From: a bacterium
GTDB taxonomy: Bacteria; Verrucomicrobiota; Verrucomicrobiae; Opitutales; Opitutaceae
Length of the DNA stretch: 16,567 bases
Direction of reading: 5' to 3'
NCBI GenBank assembly: GCA_021780625.1
Contig: JAJXYI010000341.1
Coordinates: forward strand, 1-16,567
In this document: piece by piece, positions 6,588-15,658 of the stretch
Layout of the letters: every line of letters begins with the position of its first letter
How positions within the stretch are numbered: the stretch's first letter is position 1
Made by a program: the position numbers and the translations under genes
Notes under the pieces: model-generated
What the model saw: the letters and a program-made list of their open reading frames with translations, nothing else
Told to the model about the DNA's origin: nothing
The model's database searches: none

Positions 6588-7871
6588 ATGATCAAGAAAT
6601 TGCCTAAACTGCTCGGCGTCGGGGCCCTCGCCCTGAGCGCTTTGGTCGGCTCCGCCCGTGCGGAGGATACCGTCAAGGTCGGCGTGCTCCATTCCCTCAG
6701 CGGCACCATGGCCATCAGCGAGACCTCCCTGCGAGACGTCCTGCTGTTCGCCTTCGACCAAATCAACGCCCAGGGCGGCGTGCTCGGGCACAAGATTGAG
6801 CCGGTGGTCGTAGACGGCGCGTCCAACTGGCCACTCTTCGCCGAGAAGGCCAAGGAGCTGCTCGAACAGGACAAGGTGCCCGTCGTCTTCGGCTGCTGGA
6901 CCTCGGTGAGCCGCAAGTCCGTCCTCCCCGTCTTTGAGAAGGACAATGGCCTGCTGTTCTATCCCGTGCAGTTCGAGGGGGAAGAGCTATCCAAGGACAT
7001 CTTCTACACGGCCGAGGCCGTCAACCAGCAGGCCATCCCCGCGGTCGACTACCTCCTCGCCCAGGGTGTGAAGAAGTTCTACCTCATCGGCACCGACTAC
7101 GTCTATCCGCAGACCACCAACCTGATCCTCTACAAGTACCTCCTGCTGCACGGCGTCCCGATCCAGAACATCGGCGGCGGCCTGCGCAAGGGGTCGGACG
7201 GCAAGGTGATGTCCGCCGGCAAGTACGTGCCGTTCGGATACACCGACTTCCAGCAGATCGTCGCGGACATCAAGCAGTTCGCCGCCAGCGGCGATGCCTG
7301 CGTGATCAACACGATCAACGGCGACTCGAACGTTCCGTTCTTCAAGCAGATCGTCGCCGCGGGCCTGAGCCCGTCGGACTGCCCGGTCGTCTCGTTCAGC
7401 CTTGCGGAGGATGAGCTCCGCAGCATGCCGACCCGCAATCTCGTGGGCGAACTTGGCTGCTGGACCTACTTCCAGTCGTTGAAGACGCCGGAAAACAAGG
7501 CGTTTCTCAAGAGTTGGAATGCCTGGCTGGCCACCGAGAATTACCCCGGTGTCGTGAAGGAACACCGCGTCGTAGACAGTCCGATGGTGCTGTCCTACGA
7601 CGGCGTCTATCTTTGGAAGGCGGCGGTCGAGAAGGCCGGCTCCTTCGACGTGGACAAGGTCCGCAAGGTGCTTGAGTCGGGCACGATCAGCTTCGACGGT
7701 CCCGGCGGAAAGATCACCGTCCAGGGCGATCACTACACGACGAAGAACGTGTACATCGGCGAGACGAAGGCCGACGGCCAGTTCCGCATCCTGAAAACCT
7801 TCGATCAGGTCGCCGGCGCGCCCTTCATCCTCAAGGGCCTCGGCGAACAACTCGCCGCGAAGGGCATGTAA
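6588..7871 (+). CDS. urtA: Urea ABC transporter, periplasmic substrate-binding protein UrtA
   Basis: This 427-residue protein binds urea in the periplasm and delivers it to the UrtBC permease. The start at 6588 gives a clean signal peptide ([10 protein letters not shown], hydrophobic core, cleavage after GSARA at residue 25); an in-frame ATG at 6528 would add 20 residues with no signal character. The mature protein starts [17 protein letters not shown], the hallmark of type I binding proteins of the UrtA/AmiC group. It continues with [24 protein letters not shown] and a [17 protein letters not shown] region typical of UrtA. There is no lipobox cysteine, so it should be a soluble periplasmic protein. 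Hairpins on both sides of the gene suggest its expression is set separately from the porin and the permeases. No Shine-Dalgarno sequence is seen. Confidence 0.96.
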   Translation: MIKKLPKLLGVGALALSALVGSARAEDTVKVGVLHSLSGTMAISETSLRDVLLFAFDQINAQGGVLGHKIEPVVVDGASNWPLFAEKAKELLEQDKVPVVFGCWTSVSRKSVLPVFEKDNGLLFYPVQFEGEELSKDIFYTAEAVNQQAIPAVDYLLAQGVKKFYLIGTDYVYPQTTNLILYKYLLLHGVPIQNIGGGLRKGSDGKVMSAGKYVPFGYTDFQQIVADIKQFAASGDACVINTINGDSNVPFFKQIVAAGLSPSDCPVVSFSLAEDELRSMPTRNLVGELGCWTYFQSLKTPENKAFLKSWNAWLATENYPGVVKEHRVVDSPMVLSYDGVYLWKAAVEKAGSFDVDKVRKVLESGTISFDGPGGKITVQGDHYTTKNVYIGETKADGQFRILKTFDQVAGAPFILKGLGEQLAAKGM

Positions 7872-7915
7872 CCCGCCCCGCGCCAGGCGAGCTCCCACAT
7901 CACGGCCCAGTTTGC

Positions 7916-7939
7916 CCGGGCGCCCGAGCGGCGCCCCGG
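7916..7939 (+). other. Strong GC hairpin between urtA and urtB
   Basis: GGGCGCC (7918-7924) and GGCGCCC (7930-7936) are perfectly complementary around the loop CGAGC. Outer CC (7916-7917) can pair with GG (7938-7939) past one bulged C. No T-run follows, so this is more likely a 3'-end stabiliser for the porin-urtA transcript than a terminator. Confidence 0.5.
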
Positions 7940-7967
7940 TGGGCGGCCCAGAAAAGGTTTCTCGTTC

Positions 7968-7999
7968 AGGGGCGGAGGTTCATACCACCGCCCCTTTTT
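7968..7999 (+). terminator. Intrinsic terminator just upstream of urtB
   Basis: AGGGGCGG (7968-7975) pairs perfectly with CCGCCCCT (7988-7995). An inner GGT/ACC stem around TCAT lies beyond one A/A mismatch. Five T (7995-7999) close the structure. It ends seven bases before the urtB ATG at 8007, so it would act on transcripts arriving from urtA. Partial read-through would give the binding protein in excess of the permeases. Confidence 0.7.
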
Positions 8000-8006
8000 C
8001 CAGTCC

Positions 8007-9725
8007 ATGAATCCCCTCCCACGACCCATTCTTTTTCTCCTTCTCACCCTCGGTCTCCTTACTCCGCGCCTGCTCGCGGGGCCTGGGACGGAGGCCGAAG
8101 TCCGTCACGACCTCGTGCTGACCCTGCTCAGCCACGGACCCGAGCGGCATGAGCTGCTGCACCAACTCGCGCGCTCCGGCTCCAAGGTGGCCGCGTCGGT
8201 CCTCACCTCGTGGACGCGAGGCGAGATCTATGCCTACCGGACACCCGGCGGTAAGACGATCCCTGTGACGCTCGAGGAGCAGGAGGACGCGAAGGGCCTG
8301 GCCCGCGCGATCCGCATCGACACAGGCGCGGTCCTGGTCGACGCAAAGGGGAAGGCCCTGAAGTTCGACGACAGCACGCTGGACACGATCGACACCGACA
8401 TGCGGCTGCGCATGGACATCCAGCAGGCGATCGACGTGTTGTCGCTGGCCAGTCCGGTACCGGACGAACGACGCTCGGCTGCGGTGAAGCTGGGCAACTC
8501 GGGCAAGATGGCGTATCTGCCCTATCTTGAGGAGCGGCTCACGGAGGAAAAGATCGCCGACGTCCGGCGCACGATCGAGGAGGCTATCGCAACGCTCAAG
8601 CTCGGTTCCTCCGATCCTTCGGTCCAGATCAAGGCGGCCCGGAACCTGGCGCGCCTGAACGCGCTGGGCGCCGTGGACGTGCTCACGCAGTTTGTCGCGA
8701 ACAAGTCGGCCGATCCCGACGCCCTCGCGGCCGCGCGCATCGCGCTGCGCTCCATCCAGGAGCACATCTCGCTGGTCAATTTCTTCGGCACCCTCTTCCG
8801 CGGCGTGAGCCTCGGCTCCATCCTGCTGGTCGTATCGCTCGGCCTGGCGATCACCTTCGGTCTGATGGGCGTGATCAACATGGCTCACGGCGAAATGATC
8901 GCGGTGGGCGCCTACACGGCCTACCTCGTCGAGAATATCTTCGGCTCCGGCATCACCCTGCCCTTCTTCGGATTCGGCCTGCACGTGCCGGGGCTGCATG
9001 CGACGGGCTCGTTCTACGAAAGCAATTTTATCTTCGCGATCCCCGCGAGCTTCGTCACCGCGGCCATCGCGGGCCTGGTGCTCGAGCGGCTCGTGATCCG
9101 CTTCCTCTACCGTCGGCCGCTCGAGTCGCTGCTCGCGACCTGGGGCGTCTCGCTGGTCATGCAGCAGGGCTTCCGGATGGTGTTTGGCGCAAACAACGTG
9201 CAGGTCGACTCCCCCTCCTGGCTGCTTGGGCACTTCAGCATCGATGACGTGATGTTTGGCTACAACCGCGTGTTCGTGGTGGGTTTTGCGATCGCGATCG
9301 TGCTGGGGACCTGGCTGCTGCTGACGAAGACGCCGCTCGGCCTGCTGATCCGCTCGGTCATGCAGAACCGCCGCATGGCCTCCTGCATGGGCGTGCGCAC
9401 CGACTGGGTGAACATGCTCACGTTCGCCTTCGGCTCGGGCCTCGCGGGCCTGGCAGGAGCCTTTCTTTCGCAGATCGGAAATGTCGGACCGAGCATGGGT
9501 CAGACCTATATCGTCGACAGCTTCATGGTCGTGGTGGTTGGCGGTGTCGGCAGCATCGTGGGCACGGTGTATGCGTCGCTCGGCATGGGAAGCGCCGACC
9601 AGGTGCTGCAGCAGGTCCTGGGTTCGCCCGTGCTCGGCAAGATCATCGTGCTGTGCTTCATCATCCTGTTCCTGCAGTGGAAACCGGGCGGTCTTTTCGC
9701 GACCCGCAGCCGCAACCTCGATTGA
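8007..9725 (+). CDS. urtB: Urea ABC transporter permease UrtB with N-terminal periplasmic domain
   Basis: The 572-residue protein is one of the two LivH/LivM-type permeases of the urea transporter. It has a signal peptide or N-terminal anchor (hydrophobic 8-20, LLA at 22-24), then about 230 soluble residues. That region contains helical repeat-like stretches (SAAVKLGNSGKMAYLPYLEERL and DPSVQIKAARNLARLNALGAVDVL) and matches the long form of UrtB. The membrane domain starts near residue 253 with NFFGTLFRGVSLGSI and the LivH-like GLMGVINMAHGEMIAVGAY. Further hydrophobic segments follow, including VDSFMVVVVGGVGSIVG and a final IIVLCFIILFLQWKPGGLF. It ends three bases before the urtC ATG. The terminator hairpin directly before the start codon is unusual inside an operon. 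Confidence 0.95.
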   Translation: MNPLPRPILFLLLTLGLLTPRLLAGPGTEAEVRHDLVLTLLSHGPERHELLHQLARSGSKVAASVLTSWTRGEIYAYRTPGGKTIPVTLEEQEDAKGLARAIRIDTGAVLVDAKGKALKFDDSTLDTIDTDMRLRMDIQQAIDVLSLASPVPDERRSAAVKLGNSGKMAYLPYLEERLTEEKIADVRRTIEEAIATLKLGSSDPSVQIKAARNLARLNALGAVDVLTQFVANKSADPDALAAARIALRSIQEHISLVNFFGTLFRGVSLGSILLVVSLGLAITFGLMGVINMAHGEMIAVGAYTAYLVENIFGSGITLPFFGFGLHVPGLHATGSFYESNFIFAIPASFVTAAIAGLVLERLVIRFLYRRPLESLLATWGVSLVMQQGFRMVFGANNVQVDSPSWLLGHFSIDDVMFGYNRVFVVGFAIAIVLGTWLLLTKTPLGLLIRSVMQNRRMASCMGVRTDWVNMLTFAFGSGLAGLAGAFLSQIGNVGPSMGQTYIVDSFMVVVVGGVGSIVGTVYASLGMGSADQVLQQVLGSPVLGKIIVLCFIILFLQWKPGGLFATRSRNLD

Positions 9726-9728
9726 ACC

Positions 9729-10892
9729 ATGCGCTCGGAACGTTCCCGCTTTGAATTGTGGTTCCTGGCGCTGTTCGCGCTGGTGATCCTCGTGATCCTG
9801 CCGGGCCTGAATGCGTTCACGTCGGCGGCCAGCGCGCTGCATGTGAGCGATTTCACGATCAACCTGTACGGAAAATACCTGTGCTACGCGGTGCTCGCCA
9901 TCAGCGTGGACCTGCTCTGGGGCTACACGGGGCTGCTCAGCCTCGGGCAGTGCCTGTTCTTCGCGCTGGGAGGGTATGCCTTCGGCATGTACCTGATGCT
10001 GATGATCGGAAAGCTCGGGCAGTACCACAGCAACCTGCCCGACTTCATGGTCTTCCTGGGCTATCCGAGGCTGCCCGCGCACTGGGTCCCCTTCCGGCAT
10101 TTCTGGTTCGCCGCGCTGGCGGTCATGTGGGTCCCCGGCCTCGTGGCCTACATCTTCGGCTTCCTGGCCTTCCGCTCGCGCATTCGCGGCGTCTATTTCT
10201 CGATCCTGACGCAGGCGCTCACGTACGCGGCCTGCCTGATGTTCTTTCGAAACGATTTCACGTTCGGAGGAAACAACGGGCTGACGGATTTCAAGTTCGT
10301 GCTCGGCTACGACCTGAGAAGCGCGGCGACGCAGCGGGTGCTGTACCTCCTGACCGGCGTGCTCCTGTTCGCGACCTACGGGTTCTGCCGCTGGCTCACG
10401 TCGTCGAAGTTCGGCAAGGTCCAGCGTGCGATCCGCGACAGCGAGAACCGTGTGCTCTTTTCCGGATACTCGACTCCCAACTTCAAACTCTTCGTCTTCG
10501 TGGTGTGCGCGGTGATCGCCGGTCTCGCCGGGGCGCTCTATGTGCCGCAGGTGGGCATCATCAACCCGAGCGAGATGGCCACGGACAAGTCCTTGGAGGT
10601 TATCGTCTGGGTGGCCGTCGGCGGACGCGGCACGCTGATCGGACCGATCATCGGAGCCATCGTCGTCAATGCGATCAAGAGCTGGGCCACGCGCGCCTTC
10701 CCCGACCTGTGGCTCTTCATCCTAGGCGGCATGTTCATCCTGGTCGTCCTCTTCCTGCCCGGCGGCATCGTGAGCCTTCCGGAGCGCCTCGGCGAACTGG
10801 CCCGGAAATTCCGTCGCGCCCGCGCGGCCGTGCCCGAACCCGTGGCCGACTCCGCCGAGGCGAAACCCGCCCCCGAACCCGACCGCACATGA
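9729..10892 (+). CDS. urtC: Urea ABC transporter permease UrtC
   Basis: The 387-residue integral membrane protein is the second permease subunit. After a first helix (about 12-28) it shows the LivM-type block [20 protein letters not shown] followed by [23 protein letters not shown] (about 47-90). Later come [11 protein letters not shown] and NGLTDFKF, and a C-terminal membrane part with [19 protein letters not shown] and a PGGIVSLPE end. The last 30 residues are a Pro/Ala/Glu-rich tail ([18 protein letters not shown]), which is not needed for the fold and may be disordered. The stop codon overlaps the urtD start (ATGA at 10889-10892), so the two are translationally coupled. Confidence 0.96.
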   Translation: MRSERSRFELWFLALFALVILVILPGLNAFTSAASALHVSDFTINLYGKYLCYAVLAISVDLLWGYTGLLSLGQCLFFALGGYAFGMYLMLMIGKLGQYHSNLPDFMVFLGYPRLPAHWVPFRHFWFAALAVMWVPGLVAYIFGFLAFRSRIRGVYFSILTQALTYAACLMFFRNDFTFGGNNGLTDFKFVLGYDLRSAATQRVLYLLTGVLLFATYGFCRWLTSSKFGKVQRAIRDSENRVLFSGYSTPNFKLFVFVVCAVIAGLAGALYVPQVGIINPSEMATDKSLEVIVWVAVGGRGTLIGPIIGAIVVNAIKSWATRAFPDLWLFILGGMFILVVLFLPGGIVSLPERLGELARKFRRARAAVPEPVADSAEAKPAPEPDRT

Positions 10893-11641
10893 GCCACCCG
10901 ATTCTCAACGTCGAGGACGTCACGAAGACCTACGACGGGTTCAAGGCCATCTCGAACCTGACGTTTTACCTGTTCAAAGGCGAGTTGCGCACCGTCATCG
11001 GTCCGAACGGGGCCGGCAAATCCACGTTCTTCGACCTGCTGACAGGACGGGCCAAGCCGGACTCCGGCACGATCGTCTTCGGCCAGAACACCGACCTGAC
11101 CTCGATGAACGAGTATCAGATCAATCGGCTCGGCATAGGCCGGAAGTTCCAGACGCCGTCGGTCTATACCGATCACACCGTCTGGGAAAACCTCCTGCTG
11201 TCGCTCAAGGGGCCGCGCGGCGTGTTTGCCACGCTGTTCAGCCGGACTACCGCCGCCCAGCGCGGGCGCATCGACGAGCTGTTGGAGACCATTCGCCTGG
11301 GTGAGAAACGCCACTGGCTCGCGGGTCAGCTCGCCCACGGTGAAAAGCAGTGGCTGGAGATCGGCATGCTGCTGGCCCAGGAGCCCGAGGTGCTGCTTGT
11401 GGACGAACCCGCCGCGGGCATGACCGACGAGGAGACCGCCCGCACCGGCGAGCTTTTGATCAGCCTCGCCGGCAAGCACACCATCGTGGTGGTCGAGCAC
11501 GATATGACCTTCGTGAAGCAGATCGCACGCGACGGGACCGTGACCGTCCTGCACCAGGGCAGCGTGCTGTGCGAGGGAACCTTCGATTTTGTCCAGAGCC
11601 ACCCGCGGGTCCGCGAAGTGTATCTCGGACGCGGAAAATAG
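10889..11641 (+). CDS. urtD: Urea ABC transporter ATP-binding protein UrtD
   Basis: The 250-residue ATPase powers urea import together with UrtE. It has the Walker A motif GPNGAGKST (38-46), Q-loop region [16 protein letters not shown] (87-102), ABC signature LAHGE within [14 protein letters not shown] (147-160), Walker B EVLLVDEP (167-174), and the switch histidine His204 in VVEHDM. The signature followed by KQWLEI and the AAGMTDEE stretch are typical of UrtD/LivG. The start at 10889 overlaps the urtC stop and removes a long out-of-character N-terminus that an upstream in-frame start would add. urtE follows after 12 bp. Confidence 0.97.
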   Translation: MSHPILNVEDVTKTYDGFKAISNLTFYLFKGELRTVIGPNGAGKSTFFDLLTGRAKPDSGTIVFGQNTDLTSMNEYQINRLGIGRKFQTPSVYTDHTVWENLLLSLKGPRGVFATLFSRTTAAQRGRIDELLETIRLGEKRHWLAGQLAHGEKQWLEIGMLLAQEPEVLLVDEPAAGMTDEETARTGELLISLAGKHTIVVVEHDMTFVKQIARDGTVTVLHQGSVLCEGTFDFVQSHPRVREVYLGRGK

Positions 11642-11653
11642 TCCTCACCCGAC

Positions 11654-12358
11654 ATGCTTTCACTCACCGGAATCCAGGCCGACATCGGCGGCTCACGCAT
11701 CCTTCGAGGCTTCGATCTTGAGGCGGCAGGAGGCCAGGTCGTGTGCCTGATGGGGCGCAATGGCGTTGGCAAGACGACCACGTTGCGCACGATCATGGGA
11801 CTGCTCCCCCTGCGCGATGGCACCATCACCCTGGCGGGTGAACCGCTCGACGGTCTCCGCACCGACCAGCGCGCGCTGCGCGGCATCGGCTACGTTCCCC
11901 AGGGCCGCGATATCTTTCCGCATCTCACCGTGGAGGAAAACCTGCAGATCGGTCTTGTCGTCCATCGCCGCGGGCGCGCCTCGGACGCCGCCTCCCTGGA
12001 ACGGGTGTACACGCTGTTCCCGGTGCTCAAGTCCATGCTGGCGCGCAAGGGCGGCGTGCTCTCCGGCGGACAGCAGCAGCAACTCGCCATCGCGCGCGCC
12101 CTGCTCACCCAGCCCAAGCTTCTCATGCTCGACGAGCCCACCGAGGGCATCCAGCCCTCGATCATCGACGAGATCGGCGACACGATCAAACGCCTGAAGT
12201 CGGACTCAGGCCTCACCATCCTGCTTGTCGAACAGTATGTTGATTTTTGCCGTGAAGTGGGCGACCAGTTCTACGCCATGGACCGCGGTACCGTCGTCGC
12301 CTCCGGTCCCATCTCCGACCTCACCGACGACGTCGTGAAACGCCACCTCCAGGTCTGA
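11654..12358 (+). CDS. urtE: Urea ABC transporter ATP-binding protein UrtE
   Basis: This 234-residue protein is the second ATPase of the urea importer. Visible motifs are Walker [10 protein letters not shown] (34-42), Q-loop [17 protein letters not shown] (81-97), ABC signature LSGGQ (136-140), Walker B LLMLDEP (156-162) and TEGIQPS (163-169). The H-switch position is a glutamine (LLVEQY, Gln194), which is usual for the LivF/UrtE branch and not a defect. It is the last urt gene; ureA follows after 159 bp containing repeat sequences but no convincing terminator. The urease genes are therefore likely to be read from the same transcript at least in part. Confidence 0.97.
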   Translation: MLSLTGIQADIGGSRILRGFDLEAAGGQVVCLMGRNGVGKTTTLRTIMGLLPLRDGTITLAGEPLDGLRTDQRALRGIGYVPQGRDIFPHLTVEENLQIGLVVHRRGRASDAASLERVYTLFPVLKSMLARKGGVLSGGQQQQLAIARALLTQPKLLMLDEPTEGIQPSIIDEIGDTIKRLKSDSGLTILLVEQYVDFCREVGDQFYAMDRGTVVASGPISDLTDDVVKRHLQV

Positions 12359-12380
12359 CCAACCAAGCCGATTCAAGACA

Positions 12381-12402
12381 GGGAACAGAAGGTAACGAAG
12401 CG
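12381..12402 (+). repeat. Degenerate interspersed repeat (family 1, copy 1)
   Basis: The core GAACAGAAGGTAACGAAG at 12383-12400 recurs in the ureC-ureE gap at 14928, and inverted at 15045 and 15147. Here CAGAA (12386-12390) can also pair with TTCTG (12403-12407), and GGG (12381-12383) with CCC (12408-12410). It sits in the urtE-ureA gap. Confidence 0.6.
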
Positions 12403-12474
12403 TTCTGCCCCAAATCACGCCAAGGGAAACAGCTCCACCCTACAGAACCCCAGCCATGGAACCCCGACTCTGCT

Positions 12475-12508
12475 AATCGAAGCACGCTTCGCTTCCCGCT
12501 TCTCGATT
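12475..12508. repeat. Inverted repeat upstream of ureA (family 2-like)
   Basis: AATCGA (12475-12480) and TCGATT (12503-12508) are perfect inverted arms. Inside, CGAAG (12478-12482) pairs with CTTCG (12487-12491) around CACG. The bottom strand reads GAATCGAGAAGCGGGAAGCG-like sequence, similar to the repeats before ureG. It ends nine bases before the ureA ATG and may influence its translation. Confidence 0.5.
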
Positions 12509-12517
12509 CTTCCCCCC

Positions 12518-12820
<303 letters not shown>

Positions 12821-12822
12821 CC

Positions 12823-13137
12823 ATGATCCCCGGCGAAATCATCCCCGCGGCCGACACCGCACCGCTCGAGTCCAACCTTGGGCTCGAGACGAAGGCGGTC
12901 TCGGTGGCCAACACCGGCGACCGCCCCATCCAGGTGGGCTCACACTTCCATTTTTTCGAGGTCAACGGCGCCCTTCGCTTCGACCGCTCCGCCGCGCGCG
13001 GCTTCCGCCTCAACATTCCCGCAGGCACCGCCGTGCGGTTCGAGGCGGGCGACACCAAGTCCGTGGAGCTCGTCGCCTTGTCCGGCGCCCGCGAAGTCTT
13101 CGGCCTCAACGCCCGCATCAACGGCAAACTCGACTGA
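12823..13137 (+). CDS. ureB: Urease beta subunit UreB
   Basis: This 104-residue structural subunit packs against UreA and UreC in the urease trimer. Diagnostic segments are MIPGEIIPA at the start, [21 protein letters not shown] (about 28-48), [27 protein letters not shown] (about 51-77) and [19 protein letters not shown] at the end. All lie at their usual positions and the length is normal. It is separated from ureA by 2 bp and from ureC by 7 bp, so the three structural genes form a tight block. Confidence 0.98.
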   Translation: MIPGEIIPAADTAPLESNLGLETKAVSVANTGDRPIQVGSHFHFFEVNGALRFDRSAARGFRLNIPAGTAVRFEAGDTKSVELVALSGAREVFGLNARINGKLD

Positions 13138-13144
13138 CCCCGCC

Positions 13145-14911
13145 ATGCCCCTCCGACTCACCCGACGCCAATATGCCGAGATGTTCGGCCCCACCGTGGG
13201 CGACCGTGTCCGGCTCGCGGATACCGAGCTTTTCGTGCAGGTCGAGCGCGACCTCGTCGCCGAGGGCGGCGGTTACGGAAACGAGATCAAGTTTGGCGGC
13301 GGAAAGGTCATCCGCGACGGCATGGGCCAATCGCCCACCGCGCTCGACGCGGAGTCGCTCGATCTCGTCGTCACGAACGCGCTCATCCTCGATCCGGTGC
13401 TCGGGGTCATCAAGGCCGACATCGGAATCAAGCATGGCCTGATCGTGGGCATCGGGCACGCGGGCAATCCCGGCATCCAGCGCGGAATCGGCTCGGTTTA
13501 CACCGACCACCGGACGGGCCGGAAAAACCCTATGATCGTCGGCGCTGCCACGGAGGTGATCGCGGGCGAGGGCTGTATCGTGACGGCCGGCGGCATCGAC
13601 TCGCACATCCATTTCATCTGTCCCCAGCAGATCGACGAGGCGCTCTCCTCGGGCGTCACCACGATGCTCGGCGGAGGCACGGGCCCGGCCACCGGGACCT
13701 TCGCGACGACCTGCACGCCCGGCGCCTGGAATCTGCACCGCATGCTCGAGGCCGCGGAAGCCTATCCGATGAACCTCGGCTTCCTGGGCAAGGGCAACTG
13801 CGGCACGCCCGGGCCGCTGCGCGAACAGGTGCGCGCGGGTGCCATCGGGCTGAAACTGCACGAGGACTGGGGCACCACGCCTGCGGCGATCGACGTGTGC
13901 CTCGGGGTCGCCGACGAGTTCGACGTCCAGGTCGCCATCCACACCGACACGCTCAACGAGGCCGGCTTCGTCGAGGACACGATCGCAGCGTTCAAGGGCC
14001 GCACGATCCATACATTCCATTCGGAGGGCGCGGGCGGCGGCCACGCGCCCGACATCATCCGTGTCTGCGGCGAGGCCAACGTCCTCCCCTCGTCGACCAA
14101 CCCGACGCGTCCGTTCACTGTGAACACGATCGACGAGCACCTCGACATGCTCATGGTCTGTCACCACCTCGACTCGAAGATTCCCGAGGACGTCGCCTTC
14201 GCGGAGTCGCGCATCCGTCCCGAGACGATCGCCGCCGAAGATTGCCTGCACGACCTGGGCGCGATCTCCATGACCTCGTCGGACTCGCAGGCGATGGGGC
14301 GCGTGGGCGAAGTGATCATTCGCACCTGGCAGACCGCCCACAAGATGAAGCTGCAGTTCGGCGCCCTCTCCGGCACCGCGCATCCGGCTGCGGACAACTT
14401 CCGCGTGCTGCGCTACCTGGCCAAGTACACGATCAACCCGGCGCTCGCGCACGGAATGGCCCACGTGGTCGGCTCGCTCGAGGTGGGGAAACTCGCGGAT
14501 CTCGTCGTGTTCAAGCCCGCGCTCTTCGGCGTGAAACCCGAACTCGTGCTGAAGGGCGGCTTCATCGCCTGGGCCAACATGGGAGATCCGAACGCGTCGA
14601 TCCCCACGCCCCAGCCCACCTTCTACCGCCCGCAGTTCGGCGCGGCCGGACGCGCCCTTGGGTCGACCAACATCACCTTTGTCAGCCAGGCGGCCGCGGA
14701 GAACGGCGTGCTCGCCGGTCTCGGCCTGCGCCGCCGGCTCGAACCGGTGCGCCGCTGCCGCAAGGTCGGAAAGAAGGACATGGTGCTGAATGATGCGCTG
14801 CCGCACATCGAGGTCGATCCCGAGACCTACACCGTCAAGGCCGACGGCCGCGTGCTGACCTGCGAACCCGCCAAGGTGCTGCCGATGGCGCAGCGCTATT
14901 TCCTGTTTTGA
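13145..14911 (+). CDS. ureC: Urease alpha subunit UreC (catalytic)
   Basis: The 588-residue catalytic subunit carries the dinuclear nickel site. All ligands expected from Klebsiella urease are present with a constant offset of 20: His154 and His156 (HIH), carbamylated Lys237 (GLKLHEDWG), His266 (AIHTDTLNE), His292 ([15 protein letters not shown]) and Asp380 (SDSQAMG). The catalytic-flap histidine is His340 (MVCHHL). The protein starts with the family's [17 protein letters not shown] and ends MAQRYFLF. It is 21 residues longer than the Klebsiella enzyme as I recall it; 13 of these are an insertion at about 113-130 (around [11 protein letters not shown]) and four a glycine-rich insertion near 40-47. 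The ATG at 13145 follows ureB by 7 bp and gives the canonical N-terminus; a longer upstream frame is out of character. Confidence 0.98.
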   Translation: MPLRLTRRQYAEMFGPTVGDRVRLADTELFVQVERDLVAEGGGYGNEIKFGGGKVIRDGMGQSPTALDAESLDLVVTNALILDPVLGVIKADIGIKHGLIVGIGHAGNPGIQRGIGSVYTDHRTGRKNPMIVGAATEVIAGEGCIVTAGGIDSHIHFICPQQIDEALSSGVTTMLGGGTGPATGTFATTCTPGAWNLHRMLEAAEAYPMNLGFLGKGNCGTPGPLREQVRAGAIGLKLHEDWGTTPAAIDVCLGVADEFDVQVAIHTDTLNEAGFVEDTIAAFKGRTIHTFHSEGAGGGHAPDIIRVCGEANVLPSSTNPTRPFTVNTIDEHLDMLMVCHHLDSKIPEDVAFAESRIRPETIAAEDCLHDLGAISMTSSDSQAMGRVGEVIIRTWQTAHKMKLQFGALSGTAHPAADNFRVLRYLAKYTINPALAHGMAHVVGSLEVGKLADLVVFKPALFGVKPELVLKGGFIAWANMGDPNASIPTPQPTFYRPQFGAAGRALGSTNITFVSQAAAENGVLAGLGLRRRLEPVRRCRKVGKKDMVLNDALPHIEVDPETYTVKADGRVLTCEPAKVLPMAQRYFLF

Positions 14912-14927
14912 GAAACGCGCCGGAATC

Positions 14928-15174
14928 TTGAACAGAAAAAAACGAAGGGAACGAAGCGGGTCCTGGTCGGCGTCGGCAGATTTTCATTGCGAATGCCTTC
15001 CTGATAGATCGAAAGACCCGCTGAACCAACCTGCATCCGGATACGTCGTTACCTTCGGTTCAATCCCGCCTTGAATTCGACATCCCTTTCATCCCCTCCA
15101 TCCCTGTTAAAATAGAGTTCGTCTCTGTATCCCCAATCAAAACTTTCTTCGTTCCCTTCGCTGCTTCTGTTCAA
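14928..15174. repeat. 247-bp element with terminal inverted repeats between ureC and ureE
   Basis: The left end (14928-14956) starts TTGAACAGAA and ends CGAAGGGAACGAAG. The right end (15147-15174), read on the bottom strand, starts TTGAACAGAAG and ends with the same CGAAGGGAACGAAG. Inside, AGCGGGTC (14955-14962) pairs perfectly with GACCCGCT (15015-15022). A further inverted copy of the core (TTGAACCGAAGGTAACGAC on the bottom strand) lies at 15045-15063. No open frame of note is inside, so this looks like a small non-autonomous or structural repeat rather than an insertion sequence. No clear target duplication is seen. Confidence 0.6.
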
Positions 15175-15193
15175 TCCACTCCCGTTTTTCCCG

Positions 15194-15658
15194 ATGCTCC
15201 ATCTGATCCATTCCCCCGTCGCCGCGCCGGACCCGGCGCTTCCGGTGGTCGCGTTGCGCGCCGAACGTCTCCAGGTCGCCAAGCGTCGGTGGCGCGGTGT
15301 GGCGGACGATGGGGTTGAGTTTGGTTTCGAACTGGAGCATCCGCTCCGGCATGGAGACACGGTGTTTCAAACCGACGCCGTGCGCTACGTGCTGCAGCAG
15401 CAGCCCGAGGCGCTGCTCGAGGTGGCGCTGGACATGCCCCCGTCCGCTGCGGCCGGCCTCGGCTGGGCCGTCGGCAACATGCATCTGGAGCTGTGCTCGG
15501 AACCCGACCGCCTGCTCGCCCTCGACGAGCCTGCGGTGAGGCAGCTTTTCGAACGGCTCGGAGTGCACGCTCATCCGGTGACGGAGGTCTTCCGGCCGGG
15601 ACATTTCGCGCGCGGCGACCACCACGTCCATGAGCTCGGCCACAGTCACAAACACTGA
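15194..15658 (+). CDS. ureE: Urease accessory protein UreE (nickel metallochaperone)
   Basis: UreE binds nickel and passes it to the UreG/UreF complex for insertion into urease. The 154-residue protein has an N-terminal domain (about 1-75) and a C-terminal metal-binding domain. The latter includes AVGNMHLELCSEPDRLLAL (92-110), where His97 matches the conserved interfacial nickel histidine, and RLGVHAHPVTEVFRPGHF (121-138). The tail from residue 143 holds six histidines (143, 144, 146, 150, 152, 154), as in many nickel-storing UreE proteins. Similarity outside these blocks is weak, as is normal for UreE. It lies 282 bp after ureC, across the repeat element, and its His-rich end overlaps ureF by 29 bp. 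Confidence 0.9.
   Translation: MLHLIHSPVAAPDPALPVVALRAERLQVAKRRWRGVADDGVEFGFELEHPLRHGDTVFQTDAVRYVLQQQPEALLEVALDMPPSAAAGLGWAVGNMHLELCSEPDRLLALDEPAVRQLFERLGVHAHPVTEVFRPGHFARGDHHVHELGHSHKH

Noticed and set aside
7980..10100. A 706-codon open frame on the minus strand opposite urtB and urtC
   Set aside because: It is the mirror of high-GC codon bias in urtB/urtC, and its product is a low-complexity string rich in His, Arg, Glu and Asp with no domain. The plus-strand genes are certain.
12359..12517. Sigma54 promoter before ureA
   Set aside because: TGGAACCCCGACTCTGC has a 12-base gap between GG and GC where ten are required.
13118..14806. A 562-codon minus-strand frame opposite ureC
   Set aside because: Composition-driven shadow of ureC, rich in Arg, Val and Glu with no domain features.
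15085..15113. Promoter for ureE using TAAAAT at 15108-15113
   Set aside because: The -10 is acceptable but no -35 element lies at a workable distance, and the area is part of a repeat element.
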